Positions 9,314 to 18,062 of a DNA stretch of 64,000 nucleotides are shown piece after piece. The notes beneath the pieces were generated by a model that saw nothing but the letters and a program-made list of their open reading frames with translations, was not told where the DNA came from and ran no database searches. Numbering within the stretch: the first letter of the stretch is position 1; every line of letters starts with the position of its first letter. The stretch is from Enterovibrio gelatinilyticus (GTDB lineage: Bacteria; Pseudomonadota; Gammaproteobacteria; Enterobacterales; Vibrionaceae), in the NCBI RefSeq assembly GCF_028683095.1, contig NZ_JAJUBC010000003.1, forward strand, positions 62,001 through 126,000, in the 5' to 3' direction. Made by a program: the position numbers and the translations under genes.

Positions 9314-10936
9314 ATGTTTCAGATTCAAAACCATTCTCAGATGCTGTATTTCGATATTGCACCTGTTCCCATGCTTATTGTTAACGAGCTGGGAGAAATC
9401 GTCCATAGCAATCGTGAGTGCCAAAGTACACTGCGATTAGAACAAGGCAGTCATAACTTAGATGGCTGTTTTTCTGCTGGTGTTTGGTATGACATCAAGC
9501 GCTACTTTGCGTCTTCAGCCTCCTTATCGCACTTTGAACCCTTCCATAAAGTGGCGACCCTCTCTCAATCCAATAAACCCTGCTTGTTAAAAGTCAGTGT
9601 GGATACGAGCGCCTCCAGCAAGATCTATATCGTCGCTATTTCTGATTGTGCTACACCAGAGAAAGGTGCAGATGAGCTTGATATTGATGGGTTGCCTTAT
9701 GGAATGGCGGTGGTCGACGCTGAAGGTCAATTCGTCAACATCAATAAAGCGTTTTATATGCTTCTTGGATACAGCGAATATGAATTAAAAGGGATCAGTG
9801 ATTTTGAGTTGACCTATGAACCTGATGCCAACAGCGAAAAGCCTCTACGACGACAACTGGTGACAGAATGTCGCGAGCATTATCAAGTTGATAAACGCTA
9901 TGTTCATAAAAATGGCCATCATATTTGGGTTAGATCTCTGGTTTCAGCAGTGTCTTCGGACAAAATGAGAGCCGATAAATTTGTTGTGTCAGTATTTGAT
10001 ATTCATGAAGAAAAACAGCTTCAAGATGTCATTTCTACTTCAGAACGACGTTTTCGAATCATTGCAGAAAATGTTAGTTCAGTTGTCTGGATCTCTGCTC
10101 CCGATCCTATGCGGCTTTATTACGCTAACCGCTGCTTCAACGATATTTGGGAAGAACCCGTAGAGTCGTTATATGGTGATCCTCGTGTTTTTCTAAATAG
10201 AGTGCATCCCTCCGACAGGGAAATGGCAGCCACTACGCGATTTTCCTCTTCGTCTGACTCTTGGAGTGTCAACTATCGTTTGCTATTCCCAGATGGTCGC
10301 ATTAAACACGTCAGAGATAGCGGTCACTGTGTTTTTGATGGAAGCAATGAACTCATTTATCGCGTGGGCACCATGACAGATATTACTTCCGAGATTGATC
10401 AGCGGGATACGGTGGTGACCATGGCGCACCATTTGCGTAAATTGGTGGAATATGACTCTCTCACAGGGATTAAGTCGCGCCATGCGATCATGAATGATAT
10501 TCGAGAGACCTATCAGCAACACGCTTTGACGGGCGCCCCCTCCATTCTCGTATATATCGATGCTGATGGCTTTAAAGGCATCAATGATACCTATGGTCAT
10601 AAAATTGGTGATGAAGTATTGGTAAAAATTGCCGAGCATCTTACCCGCAATATACGTGACTCAGATGTGGCTGGTCGTATAGGGGGAGATGAATTTGTGG
10701 TGCTTTTACGTCATACCGCTCAATCAGAAGTTCCTCAAATAATGGAAAGGCTCTGTCAAGACATTCGTTCTGAAGGGTTACCTAACGGCATCACCGTATC
10801 TTTGACCTTGGGTGAAAAAGAGCTGACTTCAGATATTCAGTCTGCAGAACAATGGCTTAGTGTTGCTGACAAGGCTATGTATCAAAATAAACGTAGGAAG
10901 AAAGCATCATATACCCGAACAACGACTCCAATGTGA
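9314..10936 (+). CDS. PAS-domain diguanylate cyclase
   Basis: The protein probably makes cyclic di-GMP from two GTP. It has no membrane segment and contains three PAS-like domains in its first 350 residues (the second around LPYGMAVVDAEGQ, the third around FRIIAENVSSVVWIS) and a complete GGDEF domain at the C-terminus (YDSLTGIKSR, YIDADGFKGIND, then GRIGGDEFVVLL). The inhibitory I-site RDSD sits five residues before GGDEF, so product feedback is expected. Start choice is uncertain: ATG 9314 begins at the first PAS domain, whereas ATG 9278 would add 12 residues of no clear domain. It stands alone downstream of the cupin gene. Confidence 0.88.
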   Translation: MFQIQNHSQMLYFDIAPVPMLIVNELGEIVHSNRECQSTLRLEQGSHNLDGCFSAGVWYDIKRYFASSASLSHFEPFHKVATLSQSNKPCLLKVSVDTSASSKIYIVAISDCATPEKGADELDIDGLPYGMAVVDAEGQFVNINKAFYMLLGYSEYELKGISDFELTYEPDANSEKPLRRQLVTECREHYQVDKRYVHKNGHHIWVRSLVSAVSSDKMRADKFVVSVFDIHEEKQLQDVISTSERRFRIIAENVSSVVWISAPDPMRLYYANRCFNDIWEEPVESLYGDPRVFLNRVHPSDREMAATTRFSSSSDSWSVNYRLLFPDGRIKHVRDSGHCVFDGSNELIYRVGTMTDITSEIDQRDTVVTMAHHLRKLVEYDSLTGIKSRHAIMNDIRETYQQHALTGAPSILVYIDADGFKGINDTYGHKIGDEVLVKIAEHLTRNIRDSDVAGRIGGDEFVVLLRHTAQSEVPQIMERLCQDIRSEGLPNGITVSLTLGEKELTSDIQSAEQWLSVADKAMYQNKRRKKASYTRTTTPM

Positions 10937-11052
10937 TAAGAAAAGTACTAGCACTTTAAGCTGATACAGTGCAGTTGTTTTTAAAATGAGACACATCTCT
11001 GTATTGCTTCGGCGTATTCTCTCATTTGAATATGCAAAGGGGATTGGACATC

Positions 11053-11721
11053 ATGCAGAGCGTTGTAGAAGTGTTTGGTACAGCACTGGCGAGTTATTTC
11101 AACGGCAACAAGTCTGGAAAGCTCATTGTGAGAGAAAACAATGGAACCTCAGTCATTCCGACGTCTGAATTTTTCCGACGTCCAGAGGATGTAGCTACAG
11201 ACAGAATAGCGCTTTCTTATTGTCGTCGCAGTGTGCTTAACATTGGAGCGAGCGGTGGTGAACATTCTCTGTTCCTCGTTGCCAAAGGCATGAAAGTCAC
11301 CTCTATCGACAATTCTCCGATTGCGTGTGCGATCATGCATCAACGTGGTGTCCCTTCAGTGATCTGTGGTGATCTGTTTGACCAGCACACCATGTTTGAT
11401 CGTTCCTTCTCTTGGTTAGCTTTGAGAGGTGTGGTGGGGAAATTAGGAAATATTCGTCACTTTTTCCATTTTCTTAATCTTGCGCATCGCAACTTGTATC
11501 CCGGTGGTCGACTTATTTTGAGCTCGGAAAATCTCAAGTATGAAGGTTATCGGACACGGCACTTAACGTTTGAATTTGATGGACGTGTCAGTGAAGAGAT
11601 CCCATGGTTTGACATTGGCATGTCCACACTAAGACAAGTTGCTGATAGTCATAACTTCAATTGCCGTATTGTTTACTGCGATGACAGTAATAAGTACGTG
11701 GCGCTTTTGACGAAACGATAG
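11053..11721 (+). CDS. SAM-dependent class I methyltransferase
   Basis: The protein has a Rossmann methyltransferase motif I (LNIGASGGEHS, about residues 63-73), an acidic residue at the end of strand 2 (VTSIDNSP) and the later strand LYPGGRLILSSEN. The overall pattern resembles type-11 or type-12 methyltransferases. The substrate cannot be inferred. ATG 11053 has AGGGG upstream; an in-frame ATG at 11026 lacks a good site. A strong hairpin terminator lies 115 bases after the stop, after a matS site. Confidence 0.75.
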   Translation: MQSVVEVFGTALASYFNGNKSGKLIVRENNGTSVIPTSEFFRRPEDVATDRIALSYCRRSVLNIGASGGEHSLFLVAKGMKVTSIDNSPIACAIMHQRGVPSVICGDLFDQHTMFDRSFSWLALRGVVGKLGNIRHFFHFLNLAHRNLYPGGRLILSSENLKYEGYRTRHLTFEFDGRVSEEIPWFDIGMSTLRQVADSHNFNCRIVYCDDSNKYVALLTKR

Positions 11722-11766
11722 TAGCAGGACACATATCACTGTAAGGCATTAGTAGTGAGTTAATTC

Positions 11767-11779
11767 GTGACGTTGTCAC
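11767..11779. other. matS site (MatP binding), exact match
   Basis: The 13-mer GTGACGTTGTCAC fits GTGACRNYGTCAC at every position. MatP binds this motif and organises the terminus macrodomain in enterobacteria and Vibrio. It lies between the methyltransferase gene and its terminator. Confidence 0.8.
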
Positions 11780-11835
11780 TTAATTGATCAGCCAAGGTAA
11801 AGCCACTTAGCTTGCTCTGCGGGTCTGCGAATATG

Positions 11836-11865
11836 AAATGGGGCTGATTACAGCCCCATTTTTTT
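11836..11865 (+). terminator. Terminator overlapping the end of the convergent small gene
   Basis: AAATGGGGCTG and CAGCCCCATTT form an 11-bp stem with a 4-base loop and a rightward T-run. The stem contains the last codons and stop of the leftward gene at 11848. It would end the methyltransferase transcript. Confidence 0.8.
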
Positions 11866-12054
11866 GGAATATTTTTCTACACAATCAACGAAATGTGCTC
11901 TCTCATCTTCGTCGGTGAGAGCTTGAGCTTGTTGTGCGAAAGTGCTTCTTTCGGCCAGCGCATTTTTTACTTGCCATACGGCATAGGCAGCCTGTTTATC
12001 CAATTCAATTTTCTGTTTTTCATCCGCAGGAAGCAGCGCTAGATTGTTGTTCAT
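11848..12054 (-). CDS. Small hypothetical protein, probably DUF3283 family
   Basis: This 68-residue acidic/amphipathic protein begins MNNNLALLPADEKQKIELDKQ and is predicted to be helical with no signal or membrane segment. It resembles, from memory, the short DUF3283 family found in Vibrionaceae. Its role is unknown. It is preceded by a reasonable purine-rich binding site and stands as a single gene, with its 3' end inside a terminator stem. Confidence 0.65.
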   Translation of the reverse strand: MNNNLALLPADEKQKIELDKQAAYAVWQVKNALAERSTFAQQAQALTDEDERAHFVDCVEKYSKKMGL

Positions 12055-12206
12055 GGTAAATCTCGTTGATTGATTAACGGCGCTACCATAGCGAAGAGTG
12101 CAGGGTGAGACAAGTGCTTACATAGGGCTTACGGTTAACTGACACAAAAACTGGGGTTTTCTTTAATATGAGGCTCATCTATTGATAGGTCGAAAGAGGG
12201 AAAACA

Positions 12207-12554
12207 ATGGAATTTACCTATCATGACAGACAAACACTTTATGATGCTTGGATGTCTTACAAAGCGAAACTTCGTATTACTCAGATTGAAATGGCAAAGC
12301 GTTTAGGCGTAAGTCAGTTGGATTTTTCAAAAACGCTGCGTGGTGATGTGCCTCTCGACCGGGGTTTTGTTCTTCGGTTTTGTAAAGAGATGGGTTTAGA
12401 CCCTAATCACTCTTTGCCAAGTTTTAAAAGTAGCAAGGTGTCGGTGATGACTGGGGATATCTCAGTTAACACATCATTGACTGTGGACGGCAAAGTCACC
12501 AAGGTTGAGTATTCTGACAATCAAGTGTTCATTGAATACGTGAAGCAGTTATAA
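12207..12554 (+). CDS. XRE-type helix-turn-helix DNA-binding protein
   Basis: The 115-residue protein has an N-terminal helix-turn-helix (residues about 12-70: RITQIEMAKRLGVSQLDFSKTLRG) and a short beta-rich C-terminus (VSVMTGDISVNTSLTVDGK). The layout matches small Cro/CI-type regulators, but no prophage genes are near. GAGGGA precedes the ATG. The target is unknown; autoregulation is common for such proteins. Confidence 0.75.
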   Translation: MEFTYHDRQTLYDAWMSYKAKLRITQIEMAKRLGVSQLDFSKTLRGDVPLDRGFVLRFCKEMGLDPNHSLPSFKSSKVSVMTGDISVNTSLTVDGKVTKVEYSDNQVFIEYVKQL

Positions 12555-12580
12555 AAACAGCCATCTGATGATGGCTGTTT
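12555..12580. terminator. Bidirectional terminator between the XRE and GST genes
   Basis: AAACAGCCATC and GATGGCTGTTT form an 11-bp perfect stem with a TGAT loop. On the leftward strand it is followed by five T residues, so it mainly ends the GST transcript; the rightward T-run is short. Confidence 0.75.
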
Positions 12581-12600
12581 CGCGATACAGCAGTAACACA

Positions 12601-13227
12601 TTACGATTGTTTAGATGCTTCAATAAAGGCAGGCCGCTCGTTGATCTTGCGTTGCCATGCCAACAAAGCGGGCAGTGATTCATCAAGCTGCAGATCGAGA
12701 TTTTTCAAGAAATCACACAGGATATACGTCGAAATATCTGCGATCGAGAACTTGTCGCCCGCGACGTAGGGAGACGTTGCCAATCGCTTATCCAATTCAG
12801 GTAAAAACTCCTCCACACGTTGCTTGGATTCATTTCCCCATGCTTCAACGCAACGTTCTCTGTCTTTGTAAACGCCTGTTATGTTTCTAAATGCTTGAAA
12901 TCCAGCATAGAGCCCTTGAAATTCGACAATGCGATTCCACATTTCGACTTGCCCGATAGCCAGTGCACCTTCACCAAAAAGATGATGGTTCGTCGGAAAG
13001 GCAGCATCTATATAACGGCAGATAGCGACAGATTCACATATCGTTGTTCCATCATCGAGTTCGAGGCATGGAATCTTGCCGTTGGGGCTTTTGGCTTTGA
13101 ATGCGTCAGTTGTGTTTTCGCCGCCACGTATATCCACATCGATCCTTGGAATAACAATCCCTTTCTCGGCTATGAAAAGACTAACACGACGTGCACTGGG
13201 TGCAGGGGCTTTCTCGTACAGCTTCAT
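12601..13227 (-). CDS. Glutathione S-transferase family protein
   Basis: The 208-residue protein has the thioredoxin-like N-terminal domain (MKLYEKAPAPSARRV; a catalytic Ser/Ala region; the glutathione-binding cis-proline in GKIPCLELDDG and ESVAICRYID) and an all-helical C-terminal domain with the conserved SIADI N-cap. Cytoplasmic conjugation or peroxide reduction with glutathione is expected, but the substrate is unknown. ATG 13227 was chosen over an upstream GTG because AGGAG sits 5 bases ahead. Confidence 0.88.
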   Translation of the reverse strand: MKLYEKAPAPSARRVSLFIAEKGIVIPRIDVDIRGGENTTDAFKAKSPNGKIPCLELDDGTTICESVAICRYIDAAFPTNHHLFGEGALAIGQVEMWNRIVEFQGLYAGFQAFRNITGVYKDRERCVEAWGNESKQRVEEFLPELDKRLATSPYVAGDKFSIADISTYILCDFLKNLDLQLDESLPALLAWQRKINERPAFIEASKQS

Positions 13228-13281
13228 AAACACTCCTTGTAGCGCTATTTAGGGTCAACGTTGTGATTGTTGGGGGCTGAA

Positions 13282-15474
13282 CTAAGGGCTCGTCACCGGA
13301 AGCCACACAGTCGCTATCACCCCGTCACAAGTCACGCGATTGGCAATAGTCAGGTCACCGTGATGGAATTCCGCGACTAAACGCGCGATATACAACCCGA
13401 GCCCTAAATGGGGTTTATCGGATTTTTGGTTTTCATCCCTCACTGAGACCATAGATGCCAGCAATTGATTTCCCATATTTTCGGGTAAATTTGGACCAAA
13501 GTTAGAAACAGTGATACATGCACGGTGTTCGTGTTGAACCAACTGAATATCAATCGATGTATTGGGTGTTCTAAACTCCACCGCGTTAGCGATTAACTTA
13601 TCAAGCAGTTGTGCGACGTATTCTGGAACGCCTTGCATGCCATAGTGTCCTTCCTTGATTTGTAGGGTGAACGCTTGTTGAGGGTAGGCGTACTCATAGC
13701 CTTGCACACAACCAGTTATGACTTTATCAAGGGGGAATGACGTTTGTTCAGCATGTTCGAAACTTTGTTCAAGCCTCGTTGCTTCCGTCATACTTGTCAG
13801 TATCGTTGCCAACCTTGCAACACCTTCTTGAGCACGATCTATGTAGCGACGTTGGTCGTCATCCGTATTAACGAAGGCGAGGTTTTCTAGTGATGACCGG
13901 ACGACAGCGACGGGAGTACGCAGCTCGTGAGAAAGACTAGAAGACATTTTCTCAAGGTAACTGTTGTAATCAGAAAGTCGTGTAACCATGGTGGACAGAG
14001 TGCGTGAGAGATCGCCGATCTCATCTTTGCTTTCAATGGGATCGAGTTGATGGCGAACACGCCCTTGCGGATCAATGGCACTCTCAGCGTCGTCGCGTAG
14101 TTTTCTGACACGCTTGGAAATATGTGAACCAAATAAAAGCAAAACCACCACGCCAGTACAAATGACAGCTAACAGTACGTTGAATAATTGCTCAAGCGCT
14201 TTATTGCGAAGCGTCGTGATGCCATTGGTGGTTTCTTCCACAACGACTGCGCCAACGATGTCATTGTTAACCTTGATTGGATATGCAGCAGACAGGATCA
14301 TCGCACTTTCATCATCGGTTACTCGCCAATTCGCATAGGGACGTCCTATAAGTGCTTGTTGCACTTCCACGCCTCTAAACACCGCCGCATGTTGCATCGC
14401 ATCAACGATGTGCTCGGGAGGACGTTTTAGAATTTGATAGTAAAGCGGGTTTAGGATCTCGGTTTGTATCCATCCCATCACGCCTGAAGGCGGATCTTGA
14501 TACTTAATTGTTGTTTCCCAAACCCCATTGGCAGACTGTAAATCTCCGGTTTTCGCGAGCACGCGACCATGTTTGTCCACGGCCCAAACACGCGAGTTTC
14601 CATCGTTGATGTTTGTCAGAACCTGCTCTAGATCTGGAGAGGGTACAAGCAATGTGCCGAGCGTTTCCACGCTACGCGGGTTAGACGTTGCTAAGATGGT
14701 TTCAACATCTCTGTTAAAGGGGTCGACCACGTTGTAATAGGCAAAGCTGAGCTTTTCGCCCACCAGCCAATCAGGGATTGCCAATTCAATGGCGTAGCCA
14801 TTCGCCGTTTCTTGCCACCAAGCGCGAATTGCCTCCGATGGGAAGTTGTGCTCAATATCTGAAATCGTCGTTTCAATCAGAGAAACGTTGGCAGGGCCAC
14901 TGCGCGTAGCTGAAATGGCGTAGCGCTTGAATTCGCCTTCTAAGGTAGTGAGTGTAACCACGAGATGGTCGTTGCGATCGATGCGAAGTGAACCATTTCG
15001 TTTGAGTACAGGCGAGCGGTCAACAACATCGACGAGTGCAAAAATCTCGTCCCCATCACTTGTAAGCGTGAGGTCAAAATTCAAGTCAGAAAAGCGATAA
15101 GGAACGCGACTGAATATGACGTTGTCTTGCCCATAATTGTGTTTGTATGCCTGATAACGATCCCAATCTAACGTAGAGCCGTCAATATCTATGTGCGACT
15201 CAAGCGCAACGGCATAGAGATCTTTACCTTTTTCTATGCGGGGTTTTGTCGCTAATTGACGTTCAAATAGCTCGGGTTGTTGATTGAGTGACATGGAAAA
15301 TGCACGCGCCGACCCCATTAGCGTCTGTTCTTGCCCTTGGCGAAGCACATTCTCCAATTCCCACACATAGTTGTAGCCAATGAACGGCAACAATAGAAGC
15401 AGGCCAGAGAGCAGGACGACTTTGGTTCGAATGCCGGACACCCAACGCCAAACCTGTTCTATCAGGCTTCTCAT
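13282..15474 (-). CDS. pdsS: Dedicated-sortase-system sensor histidine kinase PdsS
   Basis: This 730-residue membrane kinase matches the proteobacterial dedicated sortase system histidine kinase family. A membrane helix lies at about 18-40, a large periplasmic domain at 41-435, a second helix at about 438-458, then HAMP, the phosphoacceptor H-box (SSLSHELRTPVAV, about residue 512) and an HATPase domain with an N-box (LIANAVEF) and G-box (GLGLYIARLV). It overlaps pdsR by 4 bases (ATGA), so the two are translationally coupled. The family normally sits beside a class GN sortase and its VIT/VWA target, which are both missing here. Confidence 0.88.
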   Translation of the reverse strand: MRSLIEQVWRWVSGIRTKVVLLSGLLLLLPFIGYNYVWELENVLRQGQEQTLMGSARAFSMSLNQQPELFERQLATKPRIEKGKDLYAVALESHIDIDGSTLDWDRYQAYKHNYGQDNVIFSRVPYRFSDLNFDLTLTSDGDEIFALVDVVDRSPVLKRNGSLRIDRNDHLVVTLTTLEGEFKRYAISATRSGPANVSLIETTISDIEHNFPSEAIRAWWQETANGYAIELAIPDWLVGEKLSFAYYNVVDPFNRDVETILATSNPRSVETLGTLLVPSPDLEQVLTNINDGNSRVWAVDKHGRVLAKTGDLQSANGVWETTIKYQDPPSGVMGWIQTEILNPLYYQILKRPPEHIVDAMQHAAVFRGVEVQQALIGRPYANWRVTDDESAMILSAAYPIKVNNDIVGAVVVEETTNGITTLRNKALEQLFNVLLAVICTGVVVLLLFGSHISKRVRKLRDDAESAIDPQGRVRHQLDPIESKDEIGDLSRTLSTMVTRLSDYNSYLEKMSSSLSHELRTPVAVVRSSLENLAFVNTDDDQRRYIDRAQEGVARLATILTSMTEATRLEQSFEHAEQTSFPLDKVITGCVQGYEYAYPQQAFTLQIKEGHYGMQGVPEYVAQLLDKLIANAVEFRTPNTSIDIQLVQHEHRACITVSNFGPNLPENMGNQLLASMVSVRDENQKSDKPHLGLGLYIARLVAEFHHGDLTIANRVTCDGVIATVWLPVTSP

Positions 15475-16166
15475 TTGCTACTGTCCCAGCGATATCCCAT
15501 GCCATAAACCGTGTCGATAAAGTCAAAATCGGCATCTAGGGCGATGAACTTTTTACGAATACGCTTAATGTGCGATGTGATCGTACTGTCATCAACAACC
15601 ACATGGGCTTCTTGCATGAGATCTTGACGGCTACGAACATGGCCGGGGCGTTTTGCCATGGCATGAACAAGCCAGAATTCGGTGACCGTAAGATCAACAG
15701 TATGCTGATTCCAGTTGACTTGCATTCGGTTCAGGTCGAGCGTGAGGTTACCGCGTTCGAGCAAAGATTCGCTGTCAGTCGCGGATTGCTTTAACAGTTC
15801 GCTACGTCGAAAAAGCGCAGCGATGCGGGCCATCAAATGCGGCAAGCTAATGTCTTTGGTGAGGTAATCGTCAGCACCCATGCGTAGCCCAACGACAGTA
15901 TCAATGTCGCTGTCTCTGGCGGTTAGAAAAATGATTGGCAGGGTGGCTGACATTGCGCGAACTGTTTGGCAAAGCTGAAACCCGCCGTCGATTTCATCGG
16001 CTAGGCCAATGTCGATGATCGCCAGATCAGGCAAACGTTGTTTAAAACAGTCCTCAGCATCATGCCGATTGGCATAAGTGGAGACGACATAACCTTGCTT
16101 TCTTAATACGTCCGCGTAGTTCTCACGGATAGCGGGTTCATCTTCTACGATGGCAATACGTTTCAT
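15471..16166 (-). CDS. pdsR: Dedicated-sortase-system response regulator PdsR
   Basis: This 231-residue OmpR-type regulator has a receiver domain (1-120; acidic E8/D9, phosphoacceptor D52 in AIIDIGL, and LTARDSD) and a winged-helix DNA-binding domain (about 135-230). The receiver sequence with ADEIDGGFQLCQ is typical of PdsR of marine gammaproteobacteria. It is cotranscribed with pdsS, and diverges from pdsO across a 223-base intergenic region that may carry its operator. It probably controls pdsO and, in complete systems, the sortase genes. Confidence 0.88.
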   Translation of the reverse strand: MKRIAIVEDEPAIRENYADVLRKQGYVVSTYANRHDAEDCFKQRLPDLAIIDIGLADEIDGGFQLCQTVRAMSATLPIIFLTARDSDIDTVVGLRMGADDYLTKDISLPHLMARIAALFRRSELLKQSATDSESLLERGNLTLDLNRMQVNWNQHTVDLTVTEFWLVHAMAKRPGHVRSRQDLMQEAHVVVDDSTITSHIKRIRKKFIALDADFDFIDTVYGMGYRWDSSK

Positions 16167-16389
16167 TTTTACTCAGATAATCAACCACAAGATGATTTGA
16201 CTATACCTGAAAATGAAAGCGGTAAAAGGGCTGAAAAGCGTTTAAAGGCAAAAGCCATTTTTTTGCCACATTTGCTCGGCACATTGCCATTTTTGCTCCC
16301 GTTACCCGCCACTTTGACTTGTTTTAATAACCTCATCGAAACAACAACTGGGTACATACCCAATCCCTACTTAGGATGAGGAAAGCACA

Positions 16390-17115
16390 ATGAAAAAATT
16401 CAACAAAACAATGCTAGCGATTTCTTTGGTTGTTCCAATGTCAGTGTCTACGGCATTTGCTAGTGAGCAATTAGCACACACTGAGCGTGACAGCACGGTT
16501 GAAATGGTTGGCTTTGGTGGTGGGGCTGCGTTTGGTGCTGTTATCGGTGGCCCGGTTGGCGCAGTGGCTGGTGCATTGGTAGGCGGGTTAATTGGTCAGC
16601 TTGCGAGCTCAGATAAACAAAACATCGCACAAGAACAAATCATCGCCGACATGCACGAGGAAAACGTTCAGCTAGCCACTTACCGAGATCTCTACGCGAA
16701 CAATGAATTAGAACTTGCCAATCTTAAAGCTTCAATGAAAGAAAAAGACATTCATCTTGAGTTGGCCATGGACATTCAATTCCGCACTAACTCGTCCGAG
16801 ATCGAACCTCACTTTCAGCGTCAGCTTGATGAAGTTGCCGAACTAATGCGTCAACAGCCTGAGGTGCGCTGGGATCTTGAAGGGCATGCCGATGTACGCG
16901 GTAATCAGGAATACAATTTGCAGCTTTCGCAACTACGTGCTCAAGCCGTCTATGAATATTTGGTTGAGCAGGGCGTCGCGACCGAGCAACTTGTGCAAAC
17001 CGCGTATGGGAATCAATTAGCCATTGAAACTGAAGGTGACCGTGAAGGATATTTCTTCGACCGTCGCGTGAGTTTGCGTTCAGTATCAGGTGGTCAAACT
17101 GCAGCTAATCAATAA
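16390..17115 (+). CDS. pdsO: Sortase-associated OmpA-like protein PdsO
   Basis: The 241-residue exported protein has a Sec signal peptide (cleaved near AFA-SEQ, about residue 25), a glycine-zipper stretch (about 41-70, many G/A and a predicted membrane-embedded hairpin), a helical linker and a C-terminal OmpA peptidoglycan-binding domain (about 128-235, LEGHADVRG for the usual GHTD motif). This layout matches PdsO of the dedicated sortase system. GAGGAAAG precedes the start. It is followed after 10 bases by a GNAT gene rather than a sortase. Confidence 0.85.
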   Translation: MKKFNKTMLAISLVVPMSVSTAFASEQLAHTERDSTVEMVGFGGGAAFGAVIGGPVGAVAGALVGGLIGQLASSDKQNIAQEQIIADMHEENVQLATYRDLYANNELELANLKASMKEKDIHLELAMDIQFRTNSSEIEPHFQRQLDEVAELMRQQPEVRWDLEGHADVRGNQEYNLQLSQLRAQAVYEYLVEQGVATEQLVQTAYGNQLAIETEGDREGYFFDRRVSLRSVSGGQTAANQ

Positions 17116-17125
17116 GGAGTGGATG

Positions 17126-17575
17126 ATGAATATTCGTCCAGCCACCTTGGAAGATGCGGAGCGCATTAATGCGCTCTGCCAAACCTTAGGATACTCGCCG
17201 ACACTGGAACAAACGGAAGAGCAACTGTCGCGTGTAATGAAACAACAACGAGACGCCTTATTTGTGGCAGAAGTGTGTGATTTGGTCGTGGGGTTCATCA
17301 CCTTACACACGGTCGATGTTGTGCATGATGTTCAGCCATGGGGGAGAATCTCTTCGCTGGTCGTCGATGAAAATTTTCGCGACATGACTATCGGTAAGCA
17401 GCTTCTTGATCATGCAGAGATATATCTCAAACAACAGAACTGTATGCGTATTGAAGTGACCAGTCATATCAGCCGTGAGGAAGCCCATGGCTTTTATCTG
17501 CACCTTGGTTATCGGATTACGCCGCTTCGATTTATTAAGCTGTTGGCTCAACGTGTGCTGGTGGCTGCAAGTTAA
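17126..17575 (+). CDS. GNAT-family N-acetyltransferase
   Basis: This 149-residue protein has the GNAT fold: IRPATLEDAERI at the start, the acetyl-CoA-binding strand and loop ISSLVVDENFRDMTIGKQLL (a variant of the R/Q-x-x-G-x-G/A motif) and HGFYLHLGYR near the end. The substrate is unknown. AAGGAG overlaps the pdsO stop codon and lies 6 bases before ATG 17126, so it is probably cotranscribed with pdsO. Its 3' end overlaps the convergent ogt gene by 41 bases. Confidence 0.85.
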   Translation: MNIRPATLEDAERINALCQTLGYSPTLEQTEEQLSRVMKQQRDALFVAEVCDLVVGFITLHTVDVVHDVQPWGRISSLVVDENFRDMTIGKQLLDHAEIYLKQQNCMRIEVTSHISREEAHGFYLHLGYRITPLRFIKLLAQRVLVAAS

Positions 17576-18062
17576 ATGCGTTAGAAGACATGGCTTGCTC
17601 GTGTTTGAGTAGCCATGCCTTCGCATCAAGCCCACCCGCATAGCCTGTTAGTTTCCCACTTTTACCAATCACACGATGACAAGGCACGATAATAGCGATT
17701 GGATTTTGACCATTAGCTGCTCCAACGGCGCGAGATGCTGAAGGCTTGCCAATCAATGCCGCTAGGTCGCCGTAACAACGGGTTTCTCCCGCGGGGATTT
17801 TTTGGAGCTCCGCCCACACTTGTTGCTGAAATTCGGTGCCAAGCAAATCTAAGGCCACAGAAAACTCCACGGGCTCCCCCGCAAAATATTGGTCTAATTG
17901 CTCAATCACCGTTTGGAAAGGCTCTCTTGTGATGACTTCATCGTCTGATACTGGAATATCGTACTTGTACTCAGGCAAAGACAGTGACGTTAGACCATGC
18001 TCAGAAGCAGTTAGTGTGATTGCGCCTAAGGGGGATGTGTAGAGATAACGATATTGCTTCAT
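17535..18062 (-). CDS. ogt: Methylated-DNA--protein-cysteine methyltransferase
   Basis: This suicide DNA-repair protein transfers the alkyl group from O6-alkylguanine or O4-alkylthymine to its own cysteine. The 175-residue protein has the conserved active site PCHRVIGKSGKLTGY with Cys128, and the DNA-recognition helix SRAVGAANGQNP. The C-terminal ten residues extend past the usual end. It overlaps the upstream Ada-AlkA fusion gene by 4 bases, so both are made together and form an alkylation-repair pair. Confidence 0.93.
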   Translation of the reverse strand: MKQYRYLYTSPLGAITLTASEHGLTSLSLPEYKYDIPVSDDEVITREPFQTVIEQLDQYFAGEPVEFSVALDLLGTEFQQQVWAELQKIPAGETRCYGDLAALIGKPSASRAVGAANGQNPIAIIVPCHRVIGKSGKLTGYAGGLDAKAWLLKHEQAMSSNAFNLQPPAHVEPTA

